64,000 bases of DNA from Bradyrhizobium diazoefficiens (GCF_016612535.1 NZ_JAENXS010000003.1:310001-374000), one strand, 5' to 3'. Positions 27,126 through 35,288 are shown, numbered from the stretch's first letter. A program made the numbers and translations. Notes: generated from the letters alone by a model not told the origin.

Positions 27126-27779
27126 CTAGATCCTCGTCAGCCCGCAAGCCGCTGCCAGCCGCACCAGCTGCGCATCTGTACGTGTGCCGGTCTTGGTCTT
27201 GATCAGATAGTGGTAGTTCTGAACCGTCTTCACACTGAGATGGAGATGCGTCGCAATCTCTTCGGTCGTGGCGCCGCCGGCGAACTGCCGCAGAATCTCG
27301 ATCTCCCGCTCGCCCAATTGATCGAGCGCTGATCCGGTCGGCGACAGGCTGTCCTCGGCCAGCACATGTGCGATGTCGTCGCTGATGGCGCGTTCGCCGC
27401 GCGCGACGCTGCGGATGGCGTTGACGACGGCGGAGGGCGCGCTGCTCTTGGTGACGAAGCCGGAGGCGCCGGCATTGAAGGCGGCTTTTACCAGCACCGC
27501 TTCGTTGTGCATGGTGAAGACCAGGACTCGCGCTCGCGGATTGCGTGCGCGGATGTTGCGGATCGCCTCGAGCCCGCTGGCGCCGGGCATCGAGATGTCC
27601 ATCACGATGACGTCGGGGTCATGCGCTTTGAAGGCGCTGTAGGCATCCGCGGCATTGTCGGCTTCCGCCACGACGCGGAGATCGCCCTGGCTCTCGAGCA
27701 CGCGCCGGTAGCCTTGCCGGACGATCGGGTGGTCGTCGACCAGCAGCACCGAGATCCCTGTTGCTGCGACCTCGTTCAT
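27126..27779 (-). CDS. NarL/FixJ-family response regulator
   Basis: A 217-residue regulator. The receiver domain (about 1-125) has LLVDDHPIVRQG, the phosphoacceptor Asp in VIVMDISMPGASG, and VTKSS. The LuxR-type DNA-binding domain (about 150-217) has LGEREIEILRQFAGGATTEEI and LSVKTVQNY, here KTVQNYHYLIKTKTG. The ATG at 27779 begins MNEVAATGISVLLVDDHP; the open frame runs 50 codons further up inside the kinase gene. It begins seven bases after the sensor kinase and is its cognate regulator. The divergent channel-kinase cluster at 29356 is a plausible target. Confidence 0.9.
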   Translation of the reverse strand: MNEVAATGISVLLVDDHPIVRQGYRRVLESQGDLRVVAEADNAADAYSAFKAHDPDVIVMDISMPGASGLEAIRNIRARNPRARVLVFTMHNEAVLVKAAFNAGASGFVTKSSAPSAVVNAIRSVARGERAISDDIAHVLAEDSLSPTGSALDQLGEREIEILRQFAGGATTEEIATHLHLSVKTVQNYHYLIKTKTGTRTDAQLVRLAAACGLTRI

Positions 27780-27786
27780 GCCGGCC

Positions 27787-29157
27787 TCACGCGGCGAGCG
27801 GGATTGTTGCGGCGACGCTGAGCCCACGGGTCGCGGGCAGGATCGTGAGCGAGCCGCCGGCCGCCGCCAGGCGCTCGCGGATGCCGGTGAGGCCGAAGCC
27901 GGCCGAGCGCGCCACGCGCGCCGCATCACCGCCGCCGTCGTCCTCGACGCGGATCAGAAGCGCATCGTCCTCGCCCGGGCGCCGTTCGACGTGCAACGAA
28001 ATCTCGCGTGCCACGCCGTGGCGCAGCGCATTGGTCAGGCACTCCTGGGCGACGCGATAGGCGGTCGTTGCGGCCGGGCCGCTGATGTCGGTGAGGTCGC
28101 CTTTGAGGTCGAGCTGAATCGTCGGCTGCGTTGCGCTCTGCGAGCGCCAGCTGTCGACGAGATTGACGAGGCTCGCCTCCAGCCCGAATTCCTCGGGCAG
28201 GGGATTGCGCAGGCGCTTCAGTGCATCGCGCAGCGATGCCATCAAATGGTGCGTGGCCTGCGAGATCATGCGCGCATCCTGCGCGGCGCCACTATCCTTG
28301 TTCTGCTTCGCGCTCGCCGTCTCGATGGTGTTGGCGAAGGCGTGGATGGCCGAGAGATTCTGCCCGAACTCGTCATGCAGCTCGCGGGCAAGCGCGCGCC
28401 GTTCGTCGTCGCGGATCTCGATCAGGCGCCGCGTCAGCGCCGCGCGCTGTTCGGTGGCCTCTTCCAGCCGGCTGCCGAGCGCATCGACGGCCCCGCCGAT
28501 CATGGCAAGCTCCATCGAGCTGAAACGCGGCAGTTTCGTGCGATATTGACCGCGCGCCATGCGCTGCAAGGCGGTGACGATGGCGCGCGCCGGCGCCAGC
28601 GTGTGCGCGATCGCAAGCGAGGCGAGCAGCGCGATCGCCGCCGCCATCAAAAGCGCGACGTCGATCACGTTGAGAATGTACTCCCAGGCGAGCGAGATCG
28701 CGGCCGCTTCATCCGGTGTCGCGACCACGGTTCCGGCGGCCACGGCGCGGGGACTGACGGGCCGCACCACCTCGGCATGGCTGCCAAGGAAGGTCGGGAT
28801 GATGGCAGCGAACCAGCGTGGCGGCACCCTGCCGATCCCCTGGCTCTGGCCGCAGAGCGGCTTTTCGAATGCGGTCGCCGGCTGGAACTCGACGCAGACG
28901 CCAGGCGAGATCAGCTTCATCGTCTCCAGCGTCCGCCACTCCGGAACCGGCACGAGATGCTCGCGCATTCTGCTGCTGCGCAGCAAGAGTTCGTGCCAGT
29001 ACAGTCCCTGAAGCGCTTGCGCGACCCGCTGCGCGGAGGCCGCCGTCGCCCGGTCGACGCTGCGATAGGCATCGAACGTGGCCCACACGGTCGCCGCGCC
29101 CAGGCACAGCGCAACGATGAGAACCAGACGGGCGACGAGCTGAAGCACCAGGCGCAT
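27787..29157 (-). CDS. NarX/UhpB-type sensor histidine kinase (HisKA_3)
   Basis: A 456-residue membrane sensor. TM1 is at about residues 7-27, a periplasmic domain of about 120 residues follows (with CVEFQPATAFEKPLCGQS, two cysteines that could pair), then TM2 (VALLMAAAIALLASLAIAH) and a HAMP region. The dimerisation domain has the phosphoacceptor His in ALARELHDEFGQNLSAI. The ATPase domain has AYRVAQECLTNALRH and EDDGGGD, and ends GFGLTGIRERLAAAGG. It forms an operon with the NarL-type regulator. The signal is unknown. It is divergently transcribed from the 29356 cluster across 198 bases. Confidence 0.9.
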   Translation of the reverse strand: MRLVLQLVARLVLIVALCLGAATVWATFDAYRSVDRATAASAQRVAQALQGLYWHELLLRSSRMREHLVPVPEWRTLETMKLISPGVCVEFQPATAFEKPLCGQSQGIGRVPPRWFAAIIPTFLGSHAEVVRPVSPRAVAAGTVVATPDEAAAISLAWEYILNVIDVALLMAAAIALLASLAIAHTLAPARAIVTALQRMARGQYRTKLPRFSSMELAMIGGAVDALGSRLEEATEQRAALTRRLIEIRDDERRALARELHDEFGQNLSAIHAFANTIETASAKQNKDSGAAQDARMISQATHHLMASLRDALKRLRNPLPEEFGLEASLVNLVDSWRSQSATQPTIQLDLKGDLTDISGPAATTAYRVAQECLTNALRHGVAREISLHVERRPGEDDALLIRVEDDGGGDAARVARSAGFGLTGIRERLAAAGGSLTILPATRGLSVAATIPLAA

Positions 29158-29319
29158 GCGATCACCCCAAAGTTTGGTAAGCTCAGCCTAACAACGCAGC
29201 CTGGCCTTGCCAATTGCAGGGTTTGGGCCGGATTGCAGCTCGGGCAAATTTCCCAAGCCGGATTGGGCATGGCTCTTTGGACCTGAAACGGCGACTTTGA
29301 TCTAATCGCGTGGAATCGT

Positions 29320-29337
29320 TGCAGGCCAATCCCTGCA
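29320..29337. promoter_or_regulatory. Inverted repeat in the divergent promoter region
   Basis: TGCAGG, six bases, CCTGCA: a perfect 6-bp inverted repeat located five bases before the AGGAG ribosome-binding site of the channel gene. It could be an operator for the adjacent NarL-type regulator or a hairpin affecting translation. A related half-site TTGCAG lies near 29214. Confidence 0.35.
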
Positions 29338-29355
29338 GGTCAGGAGCAATGCAGC

Positions 29356-30144
29356 ATGAGTTCGATGACGATTGGACCGATCGCGAAAACCGCGACCGAC
29401 CCATCCGAGCGCAGCGCGCTGCTGTTCTGGATGATCTTCACGGGGCTATCGATCTTTGCCGTCGTGCTGCTGTGGCGGTTCGGCCTGATCCATCTGATGC
29501 TGACCTCGGACCGGACCTATATTTCGAGTGTGATCGCGGTGCTCTATATCCTGACCTGCGGCCATTGCTTCCTGCGCACGCGAGCGATTGCCCGTGAGGG
29601 TGCCGCGACGCGGCGTTGCCGCGCGGTGCTGGCGGCGCCTGACGGCAGCAAGGCGCTCGATGCGAGTGCGGCCGCGCTGCCGCGCGGGCTGGTGCGCGAC
29701 CATATCGAGAGCCTCGTGACCAAGGCCGCCGCGCAGGATTACCGCCCGGTCGACCAGACGCTGCTGTTGCGGACGCTCGCCGACCGCCTGCGCGGCTCCA
29801 ACGGCTATGGCGCCTTCGTCTCTGACACGCTGATGAAGCTCGGCCTGCTCGGCACCATCATCGGCTTCATCATCATGCTGGCGCCGATCGCGGGACTGGA
29901 CGCCGCCGACAAGGTCGCAATGCGGTCGTCGATGGGGTTGATGAGCGACGGCATGGCGGTTGCCATGTACACGACGCTGGCGGGTCTCGTCGGCTCGATC
30001 CTGGTCCGCATCCAGTATTACATGCTCGATGCCGCGACCCAGCGGGTGTTCTCCGATGCCGTGGTCTTGACCGAGACCTACGTGACGCCGGTGCTGGAGC
30101 ACAAGGGATCAATGGAAAACAAGGGCGCTGGAACGCCGTCATGA
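29356..30144 (+). CDS. MotA/TolQ/ExbB-like proton channel protein
   Basis: A 262-residue inner-membrane protein with four predicted helices: about residues 23-45, 55-75, 158-180 and 195-217. The MotA/TolQ/ExbB core is visible in TLMKLGLLGTIIGFIIMLAP and in DGMAVAMYTTLAGLVGSIL. Family members form pentameric proton-driven stators that move a one-helix partner. AGGAG lies nine bases before the ATG; an ATG at 29365 is an alternative. The stop overlaps the start of the next gene by four bases. Unlike ExbB or TolQ clusters there is no TonB or TolA, so the driven machine is not a known one. Confidence 0.85.
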   Translation: MSSMTIGPIAKTATDPSERSALLFWMIFTGLSIFAVVLLWRFGLIHLMLTSDRTYISSVIAVLYILTCGHCFLRTRAIAREGAATRRCRAVLAAPDGSKALDASAAALPRGLVRDHIESLVTKAAAQDYRPVDQTLLLRTLADRLRGSNGYGAFVSDTLMKLGLLGTIIGFIIMLAPIAGLDAADKVAMRSSMGLMSDGMAVAMYTTLAGLVGSILVRIQYYMLDAATQRVFSDAVVLTETYVTPVLEHKGSMENKGAGTPS

Positions 30145-30812
30145 TGGATGATTTCGGCCTCTATCCGCGCGAAGAGCCGTTCGATCCCCTGGGCGTGATG
30201 CTGTTCAAGGCGCTCCAAGTGGTCGCCTTCCTGTTCTTCCTGGCGCTGCTCGCCGTCTCTCCCGATGCCAAGGACGGCAAGATCGACTCCAAGGCCGAGT
30301 TCATGATCACCCTGGACTGGCCGGACAATCATCCCGACGATCTCGACCTGTTCGTGCAGGATCCCGCCGGCAACATTGCCTGGTATCGCCACCGCGAGGC
30401 CGGCTTCCTCACGCTCGATCGCGACGACCGGGGTGGAGCCAACGACTTCATCATGGTCAACGGCAAGAAGATCGCCTCGCCGATCCGCGAGGAGATCGTG
30501 ACGGTGCGCGGCATCGTTGCCGGCGAATACACCGTCAACGTCTCGCATTTCGTCGCCACCACCGGCGAGCCCGTCACGGCCAATGTGAAGGTGCAGAAAC
30601 TCAATCCGACAGCGCAGGTGGTCTTCGACAACAAATTCACGCTCGACCACACCGGCGACGAGAAGACCGCGGTGCGGTTCCGGCTCGATGCCGAAGGCAA
30701 GGTCATCGATGTGAGCCAGCGGCCAAAATCGCTGATGGAGACGTTTCGCAGCAGCTGGCGCAACGGCGCCGATATCGACCCGAACACGCGGGTGAGGGTG
30801 CGCCGTGAGTAA
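30141..30812 (+). CDS. One-helix ExbD/MotB-like partner with extracytoplasmic beta domain
   Basis: A 223-residue protein with a short cytoplasmic N-terminus, one membrane helix (about residues 20-40) and a periplasmic domain. The acidic residue just before the helix, Asp15 in FDPLGVML, stands where MotB and ExbD carry their proton-binding Asp. The periplasmic part is not an OmpA-like peptidoglycan-binding domain. It has DDLDLFVQDPAGN and VAGEYTVNVSHF, typical of DUF2135/YfaP-like beta-sandwich domains. It overlaps the channel gene by four bases, the usual stator-pair arrangement. The Asp role is inferred by position only. Confidence 0.7.
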   Translation: MMDDFGLYPREEPFDPLGVMLFKALQVVAFLFFLALLAVSPDAKDGKIDSKAEFMITLDWPDNHPDDLDLFVQDPAGNIAWYRHREAGFLTLDRDDRGGANDFIMVNGKKIASPIREEIVTVRGIVAGEYTVNVSHFVATTGEPVTANVKVQKLNPTAQVVFDNKFTLDHTGDEKTAVRFRLDAEGKVIDVSQRPKSLMETFRSSWRNGADIDPNTRVRVRRE

Positions 30813-31410
30813 TCTGCAAACGGTCATCCTCACGCTGTCGGTCGCCTATGCCGTGATCGGCGCGCTGCTCCTGGTCGTGCTGGTCTATGCGCGGCTGCAC
30901 TGGTCGCTGAAAGCGGTCGCGGTGGTCATGACCAGCGCCTTCTACGTCGTCAGCTTCACGGAAATGCGCGGGCTGCTCGGCTGGGCCAGCACCGACAGAC
31001 TGCCGGTCTCCTTCAAGCTGCTCGGGGCGCGGATCGTCGAGCCGCATTCGCTGGAAGGTGATCCGGGCTCGATCTATCTGTGGGTCGAGGAACTCGACGA
31101 AGATCATCGTCCGAGCGGCATCCCGCGCGCTTTCCGCGTCCCCTACAACGACACTCTGGCCGACAAGACCCATGCGGCGGAGAACGAGATCGCGGCGGGG
31201 CATCCGCAAGGCGGGCGCGCGGCGGACTTCGGCGGCGGCGAGGGCAGCCTGATCGACATGGTCCGGGAATATGTAACGCCCAAGGCCATCCTCGAGACCA
31301 GCGGCGGCGACTCCTCGACCGGGGAATTCAATGCGCCGCCGGCCGGCGCGCAAGGCGCGGTCTTCACGCCGGTGCCGCCACCCCGGATGCCGCCGAAGGA
31401 CGAGCAATAG
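30805..31410 (+). CDS. Two-TM protein of unknown function in the channel cluster
   Basis: A 201-residue protein starting with GTG at 30805, eight bases inside the preceding gene. Two membrane helices (about residues 7-27 and 33-52) are followed by a soluble region with YLWVEELDEDHRPSGIPRAF and a disordered Gly/Pro/Ser-rich C-terminus ending VPPPRMPPKDEQ. No known domain is recognised. The overlap with the ExbD-like gene suggests a third subunit of the same complex. Confidence 0.72.
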   Translation: MSNLQTVILTLSVAYAVIGALLLVVLVYARLHWSLKAVAVVMTSAFYVVSFTEMRGLLGWASTDRLPVSFKLLGARIVEPHSLEGDPGSIYLWVEELDEDHRPSGIPRAFRVPYNDTLADKTHAAENEIAAGHPQGGRAADFGGGEGSLIDMVREYVTPKAILETSGGDSSTGEFNAPPAGAQGAVFTPVPPPRMPPKDEQ

Positions 31411-31527
31411 GCTCTTCACCATCGCCTCACGGGTGCGCTGGTAAACCCTCTCGCGCTGGCGCATCTTGTTGATGTCCCTCAATTTGGCCTTATCGGCTTC
31501 CAATAAGAATGTGAGGGTGGAGGGTGC

Positions 31528-32268
31528 GTGCTTCTCGCTGTTTTCTCGGATATCCACGGCAACCGGCAGGCGTTCGAGGCTTGCCTGAAGGTGGCCCGCG
31601 CGAAGGGCGCGGAGCGGTTTGTCCTGCTCGGCGATTTCGTCGGCTATGGCGCCGATCCGGAATGGGTGGTCGATACCGCCATGGCGCTGGTCGAGGCGGG
31701 CGCCGTCGCCGTCCGGGGAAACCATGACGAGGCCGTCGGCACGACGACTGAAACCATGAACGCCGAGGCGCAGATCGCGATGGAATGGACCCGCGGGCGT
31801 CTCGACGTGGCGCAGCGGCGCTTCCTCGCCGAATTACCGATGGCGGTGCAGGAGCAGGAACGCCTTTACGTCCATTCGGAAGCCTCAAGTCCGTCGCACT
31901 GGCATTACATCCGTTCGACGTCGGATGCCGCCAAGAGCCTGATTGCGACGCCGTCCCACGTCACCTTCTGCGGCCACATCCACCGGCCCGCACTCTATTC
32001 GATGTCGGTGACGGCGAAGATGACGAGCTTCGTGCCCAAGACCGACGTGCCGGTGCAGCTCCTGCGCGGGCGGCAATGGCTCGCGGTGCTCGGCTCGGTC
32101 GGCCAGCCCCGCGACGGCGATCCGTCCGCGTCCTTCGTGCTGTTCGACACCGTCTCGTGCCAGATCACCTATTGCCGCGTGCCCTATGACATCAAGAGCG
32201 CGGCGAATAGGATCCGCGAGAACGGCCTGCCGCCCTGGCTCGCCGACCGGCTGTCGCAGGGGCGCTAG
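31528..32268 (+). CDS. Metallophosphoesterase (calcineurin-like)
   Basis: A 246-residue cytosolic phosphoesterase with a complete set of metal-binding motifs: SDIHGN (residues 7-12), LLGDFVGYG, RGNHDEA and FCGHIHRP. The family includes Ser/Thr protein phosphatases, diadenosine tetraphosphatases and cyclic phosphodiesterases. The stop is six bases from a Ser/Thr kinase gene, so a protein phosphatase opposing that kinase is the natural inference. The start is GTG at 31528 behind GAGGGTGGAGGG. A 117-base gap separates it from the membrane genes upstream, leaving room for its own promoter. Confidence 0.87.
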   Translation: MLLAVFSDIHGNRQAFEACLKVARAKGAERFVLLGDFVGYGADPEWVVDTAMALVEAGAVAVRGNHDEAVGTTTETMNAEAQIAMEWTRGRLDVAQRRFLAELPMAVQEQERLYVHSEASSPSHWHYIRSTSDAAKSLIATPSHVTFCGHIHRPALYSMSVTAKMTSFVPKTDVPVQLLRGRQWLAVLGSVGQPRDGDPSASFVLFDTVSCQITYCRVPYDIKSAANRIRENGLPPWLADRLSQGR

Positions 32269-32274
32269 AGGTCG

Positions 32275-33708
32275 ATGCCCAAACCCCTGGTCAAGTCCGG
32301 CGCGGAGATCGACGGCTACACGATCGGCGAATGCGTCCATGCCGGCGGCATGGCGACGCTGTGGACCGTCACCCATCCCGGCATCGACGTGCCGCTGCTG
32401 ATGAAGATCCCGCGCGCCTCCGAGGGCGAGGACCCCGCGGCGATCGTCTCGTTCGAGATGGAGATGATGATCCTGCCGCGGCTTGCTGGTCCGCACGTGC
32501 CGCACTGCTACAGCACCGGCGATTTCGCGCACCAGGCCTACGCCGTGATCGAGCGCATTCCAGGCACCACGCTGTACAAGCGGTTGCCAGACCTGCCGCT
32601 GCCTTACGAGGAGGCGCGGCTGCTGGTTGCGAAGATCGCGGCGGCGCTCGCCGATTTGCATCGGCAGAACGTGATCCATCACGACATCAAGCCGAGCAGT
32701 GTCATGTTCCGCGAGGGCGGCGAGGCGGTGCTGATCGACTATGGTCTGTCGCATCACGATCATCTGCCGGATTTGTTGCAGGCTGAATTCCGTCTGCCTT
32801 ATGGCACCGCGCCCTACATGGCGCCGGAGCGGCTGCGGGGCGTGCGCCACGATCCGCGCAGCGATTTGTTTTCGCTGGGCGTATTGCTGTATTTCTTCAC
32901 GACCGGCGAGCGTCCCTTCGGCGAGGGCGAGACGCTGCGCGCGATGCGGCGGAGGTTATGGCGCGATCCGCATCCGCCGCGCGGCTTGCGCGCCGACTAT
33001 CCGCCCTGGCTGCAAGAGGTGGTGCTGCGCTGCCTCGAGATCGAGCCGGTCCGGCGCTATCCGACCGCAGCCCAGCTCGCCTTCGATCTCAGCTATCCGG
33101 ACCAGGTCAGGCTGACTGCGCGTTCGGAGCGGATCAAACGCGACCCCTGGAGCGTCGCGTGGCGACGCCGCTTCAATCAGGACGTCGCGCAGCCCCGCGC
33201 GAAGGCGGATGTCGCGGAGCAGATCGCTTCGAGCCCGATCCTCACGGTCGCGCTCGACACGGTCGAAGGCACTGCGGAGCTGAATGAGGCGCTACGCGTC
33301 ACCACCGAGCGCATTCTGGCGACGCTGCCGTCAGCGCGGCTCGCCTGTGTCAACGTGCTGAAGCTCAACCGCATCGCGATCGACAAGACACTGGACGAGC
33401 AGGGCTCCAACAAGCATATCGACCGCCTGGTCGCGCTTCGGCACTGGGCGACGCCGTTGAAGCTGGACGAAAGCCGGCTGTCTGTTCACGTGCTGGAGGC
33501 CGTCGATCCCGCCGCCGCGCTCCTGGAATTCGCCGAGGTTAACCAGGTCGACCATGTCATCATCGGCGCGCGGCAGAGCTCGTTTCGGCGCACGCTGCTC
33601 GGCAGCGTCTCGGCCAAGGTGGCGGCGGAGGCAACCTGCACCGTCACCGTGGTGCGGCCGCCGCGGATGGCTGCCGCGAATCCAGACGTCGGCGTGGTGT
33701 GGGGCTAG
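32275..33708 (+). CDS. Ser/Thr protein kinase fused to a universal stress protein domain
   Basis: A 477-residue protein. Residues 13-270 are a Hanks-type kinase: ATP-binding Lys44, catalytic loop HHDIKPSS (Asp137, Lys139), DYG (Asp155, in place of DFG), YMAPE activation segment and SDLFSLGVLLYFFTTG. The magnesium-binding Asn of HRDxKxxN is replaced by Ser142. Residues about 325-470 are a UspA-like domain ending with LLGSVSAKVAAEATCTVTVV, where the ATP-binding GxxG is altered but GSVS is kept. The adjacent phosphatase and the channel genes suggest phospho-control of an envelope machine. The activity should be tested given the Asn change. Confidence 0.87.
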   Translation: MPKPLVKSGAEIDGYTIGECVHAGGMATLWTVTHPGIDVPLLMKIPRASEGEDPAAIVSFEMEMMILPRLAGPHVPHCYSTGDFAHQAYAVIERIPGTTLYKRLPDLPLPYEEARLLVAKIAAALADLHRQNVIHHDIKPSSVMFREGGEAVLIDYGLSHHDHLPDLLQAEFRLPYGTAPYMAPERLRGVRHDPRSDLFSLGVLLYFFTTGERPFGEGETLRAMRRRLWRDPHPPRGLRADYPPWLQEVVLRCLEIEPVRRYPTAAQLAFDLSYPDQVRLTARSERIKRDPWSVAWRRRFNQDVAQPRAKADVAEQIASSPILTVALDTVEGTAELNEALRVTTERILATLPSARLACVNVLKLNRIAIDKTLDEQGSNKHIDRLVALRHWATPLKLDESRLSVHVLEAVDPAAALLEFAEVNQVDHVIIGARQSSFRRTLLGSVSAKVAAEATCTVTVVRPPRMAAANPDVGVVWG

Positions 33709-33714
33709 GAAAGA

Positions 33715-33906
33715 TTACGCCGCGTGAGCGGTGTGGACGACGCTCTTGCGGCGGATCGGCCAGGAGAACTGGGGGCCGGGCTCGCCGTGATCCGCGCTGC
33801 CGCCGAAGTACTGAATGATCTCGCGGCAGGGCTCGCAATTGAAGAGGTTACGCGACGCGGATGCCTTGGTCATTTCCTTCAGGCAGTTCGGACAATGCGG
33901 TTTCAT
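33715..33906 (-). CDS. Small zinc-ribbon protein
   Basis: A 63-residue protein with two CxxC pairs, HCPNCLKEM and FNCEPCREI, forming a zinc ribbon. The rest is short and basic at the end (WPIRRKSVVHTAHAA). It is the last gene of a three-gene operon of tiny proteins; the gap to the preceding gene is 23 bases. Zinc ribbons of this size usually bind nucleic acid or protein. The longer frame from 34071 overlaps the preceding small gene and is not supported. It is convergent with the kinase gene. Confidence 0.65.
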   Translation of the reverse strand: MKPHCPNCLKEMTKASASRNLFNCEPCREIIQYFGGSADHGEPGPQFSWPIRRKSVVHTAHAA

Positions 33907-33929
33907 CAGTCTTGGCCCAGAAGAGGATT

Positions 33930-34109
33930 TCAATGCCGGCGCGGTGACCCGAACGCGTGGTCCAGGTCGATCGTCTCGGCGCCCGGATCGTCGCTTAACT
34001 CGCCTTCGGCGCGTTCGAGCCGCCCGAAGAAATAGTCGAGGTTCGGATGCGGGCGTCGCGGGATGCGGCACCGGCGTTTCGGCTGACGCTTCACGAGGAC
34101 GATCTGCAT
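33930..34109 (-). CDS. Small hypothetical protein (59 aa)
   Basis: A frame of 59 codons on the minus strand reads MQIVLVKRQPKRRCRIPRRP, then NLDYFFGRLERAEGELSDD and ends DLDHAFGSPRRH. It has a basic N-terminus and an acidic C-terminus. It begins five bases after the stop of the 46-residue gene and ends 23 bases before the zinc-ribbon gene, which fits translational coupling. No family is recognised. There is no strong ribosome-binding site, so confidence is moderate. Confidence 0.5.
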   Translation of the reverse strand: MQIVLVKRQPKRRCRIPRRPHPNLDYFFGRLERAEGELSDDPGAETIDLDHAFGSPRRH

Positions 34110-34113
34110 GGCA

Positions 34114-34254
34114 TCAGGCCCGGTAGCGGTCGCGACCGCTGATGCGGGTTGAACGCGCAGGCGCCCTTACCGGTCCGGCTGATGGGCCGAACACAACGAA
34201 CGCACTAAAACCGATCCACAACGCCACGCCAGTCCAAACCAGTGTCGTCGTCAT
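34114..34254 (-). CDS. Small single-TM protein (46 aa)
   Basis: A frame of 46 codons reads MTTTLVWTGVALWIGFSAFV and ends RISGRDRYRA. Residues 4-24 form one membrane helix and the C-terminus is basic. CAGGAGCACATC stands directly before the ATG at 34254, an excellent ribosome-binding site. It is the first gene of a putative three-gene operon. The function is unknown. Confidence 0.6.
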   Translation of the reverse strand: MTTTLVWTGVALWIGFSAFVVFGPSAGPVRAPARSTRISGRDRYRA

Positions 34255-34403
34255 GATGTGCTCCTGTCAAATCAGGCAGGAATCACTAGCGGTGATTTGC
34301 ACGAATCAGGGAAGCCCGGAGGAGTACGGATCGTGGTTGCAATTTTAGGCATTGCGCGCCGCAACGCCTCGTAAGAACCGCAGATTTGCGGGGCGTATCT
34401 GCT

Positions 34404-35105
34404 TCAGATGGCTTCGCCGCGGGCGCCAGCGGCCGCGTTGCGGATCGCCGCGATGTTGGTCTTGTAGGCCTCCAGCGTGCCGCCCCTGAACACGGAGGTG
34501 CCGGCGACGAAGGCGTTGGCACCGGCAGCTGCCAGCGCGCCCGCGACGTCGGGGCCGACGCCGCCATCGACCTCGATGTCGATCGGCCGGCCCGCCGTCA
34601 TGGCGCGGATGTCGCGGATCTTGCCGATTGAGGAGGAGATGAAGGCCTGGCCGCCGAAGCCCGGATTGACCGACATCACCAGCACGAGGTCGACCAGGTC
34701 GAGCACATATTCAAGCACGCTGATCGGCGTGCCCGGATTGAGCGACACGCCGGCCTTCCTGCCGAGCGCGCGGATCGCTTGCAGGGAGCGGTGCAAATGG
34801 GGACCCGCCTCCGCGTGCACGGTGATGTGGTCGCAACCGGCTTTCGCGAAGGTCTCGAGATAGGGGTCGCAGGGCGAGATCATCAGATGCGCGTCGAACA
34901 CCTTCTTGGTGTGCGGGCGCATCGCCTTGATGACGTCAGGGCCGTAGGAGATGTTGGGAACGAAGTGCCCATCCATCACGTCGAGATGGATCCAGTCGGC
35001 GCCTGCGGCATCGACCGCGCGAACCTCCTCGCCGAGCTTCGAGAAATCCGAGGCCAGGATCGAAGGGGCGATGGCCAGGGGGCGGGGGGCGAAGGCTTGG
35101 GTCAT
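34404..35105 (-). CDS. rpe: Ribulose-phosphate 3-epimerase
   Basis: A 233-residue TIM-barrel enzyme interconverting ribulose-5-phosphate and xylulose-5-phosphate in the pentose phosphate and Calvin cycles. The N-terminus [17 protein letters not shown], the metal-binding [27 protein letters not shown] and [10 protein letters not shown] are all canonical. The ATG at 35105 is preferred over the upstream ATG at 35153. It is not clustered with Calvin-cycle genes here, so the housekeeping role is most likely. Confidence 0.95.
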   Translation of the reverse strand: MTQAFAPRPLAIAPSILASDFSKLGEEVRAVDAAGADWIHLDVMDGHFVPNISYGPDVIKAMRPHTKKVFDAHLMISPCDPYLETFAKAGCDHITVHAEAGPHLHRSLQAIRALGRKAGVSLNPGTPISVLEYVLDLVDLVLVMSVNPGFGGQAFISSSIGKIRDIRAMTAGRPIDIEVDGGVGPDVAGALAAAGANAFVAGTSVFRGGTLEAYKTNIAAIRNAAAGARGEAI

Positions 35106-35288
35106 GGCGCTGTTTCCCGTGGCGGCCGAAGGGCGAATGGCTTCGCCTAACATGGGTCCCTCGGCCGGGCAATGCAGGGAGGATGAGCTTCCTGTGGGCG
35201 GAAAATTCTGCCGTCAGCGGCATGAATTGCCGATGTTCCCGCACCCCGCAAAGCGCGGTCGAGCCGGATTTCATTGAGCTTTTTACGC

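Noticed and set aside
29356..33708. Zorya anti-phage system (ZorA/ZorB)
   Set aside because: There is a MotA-like protein and a one-helix partner, but no ZorC/ZorD helicase-type genes and the partner lacks the OmpA-like domain; the neighbours are a kinase and phosphatase.
35106..35288. NifA upstream activator site for the sigma-54 promoter
   Set aside because: No TGT-N10-ACA is present between the rpe start and the -24 element.
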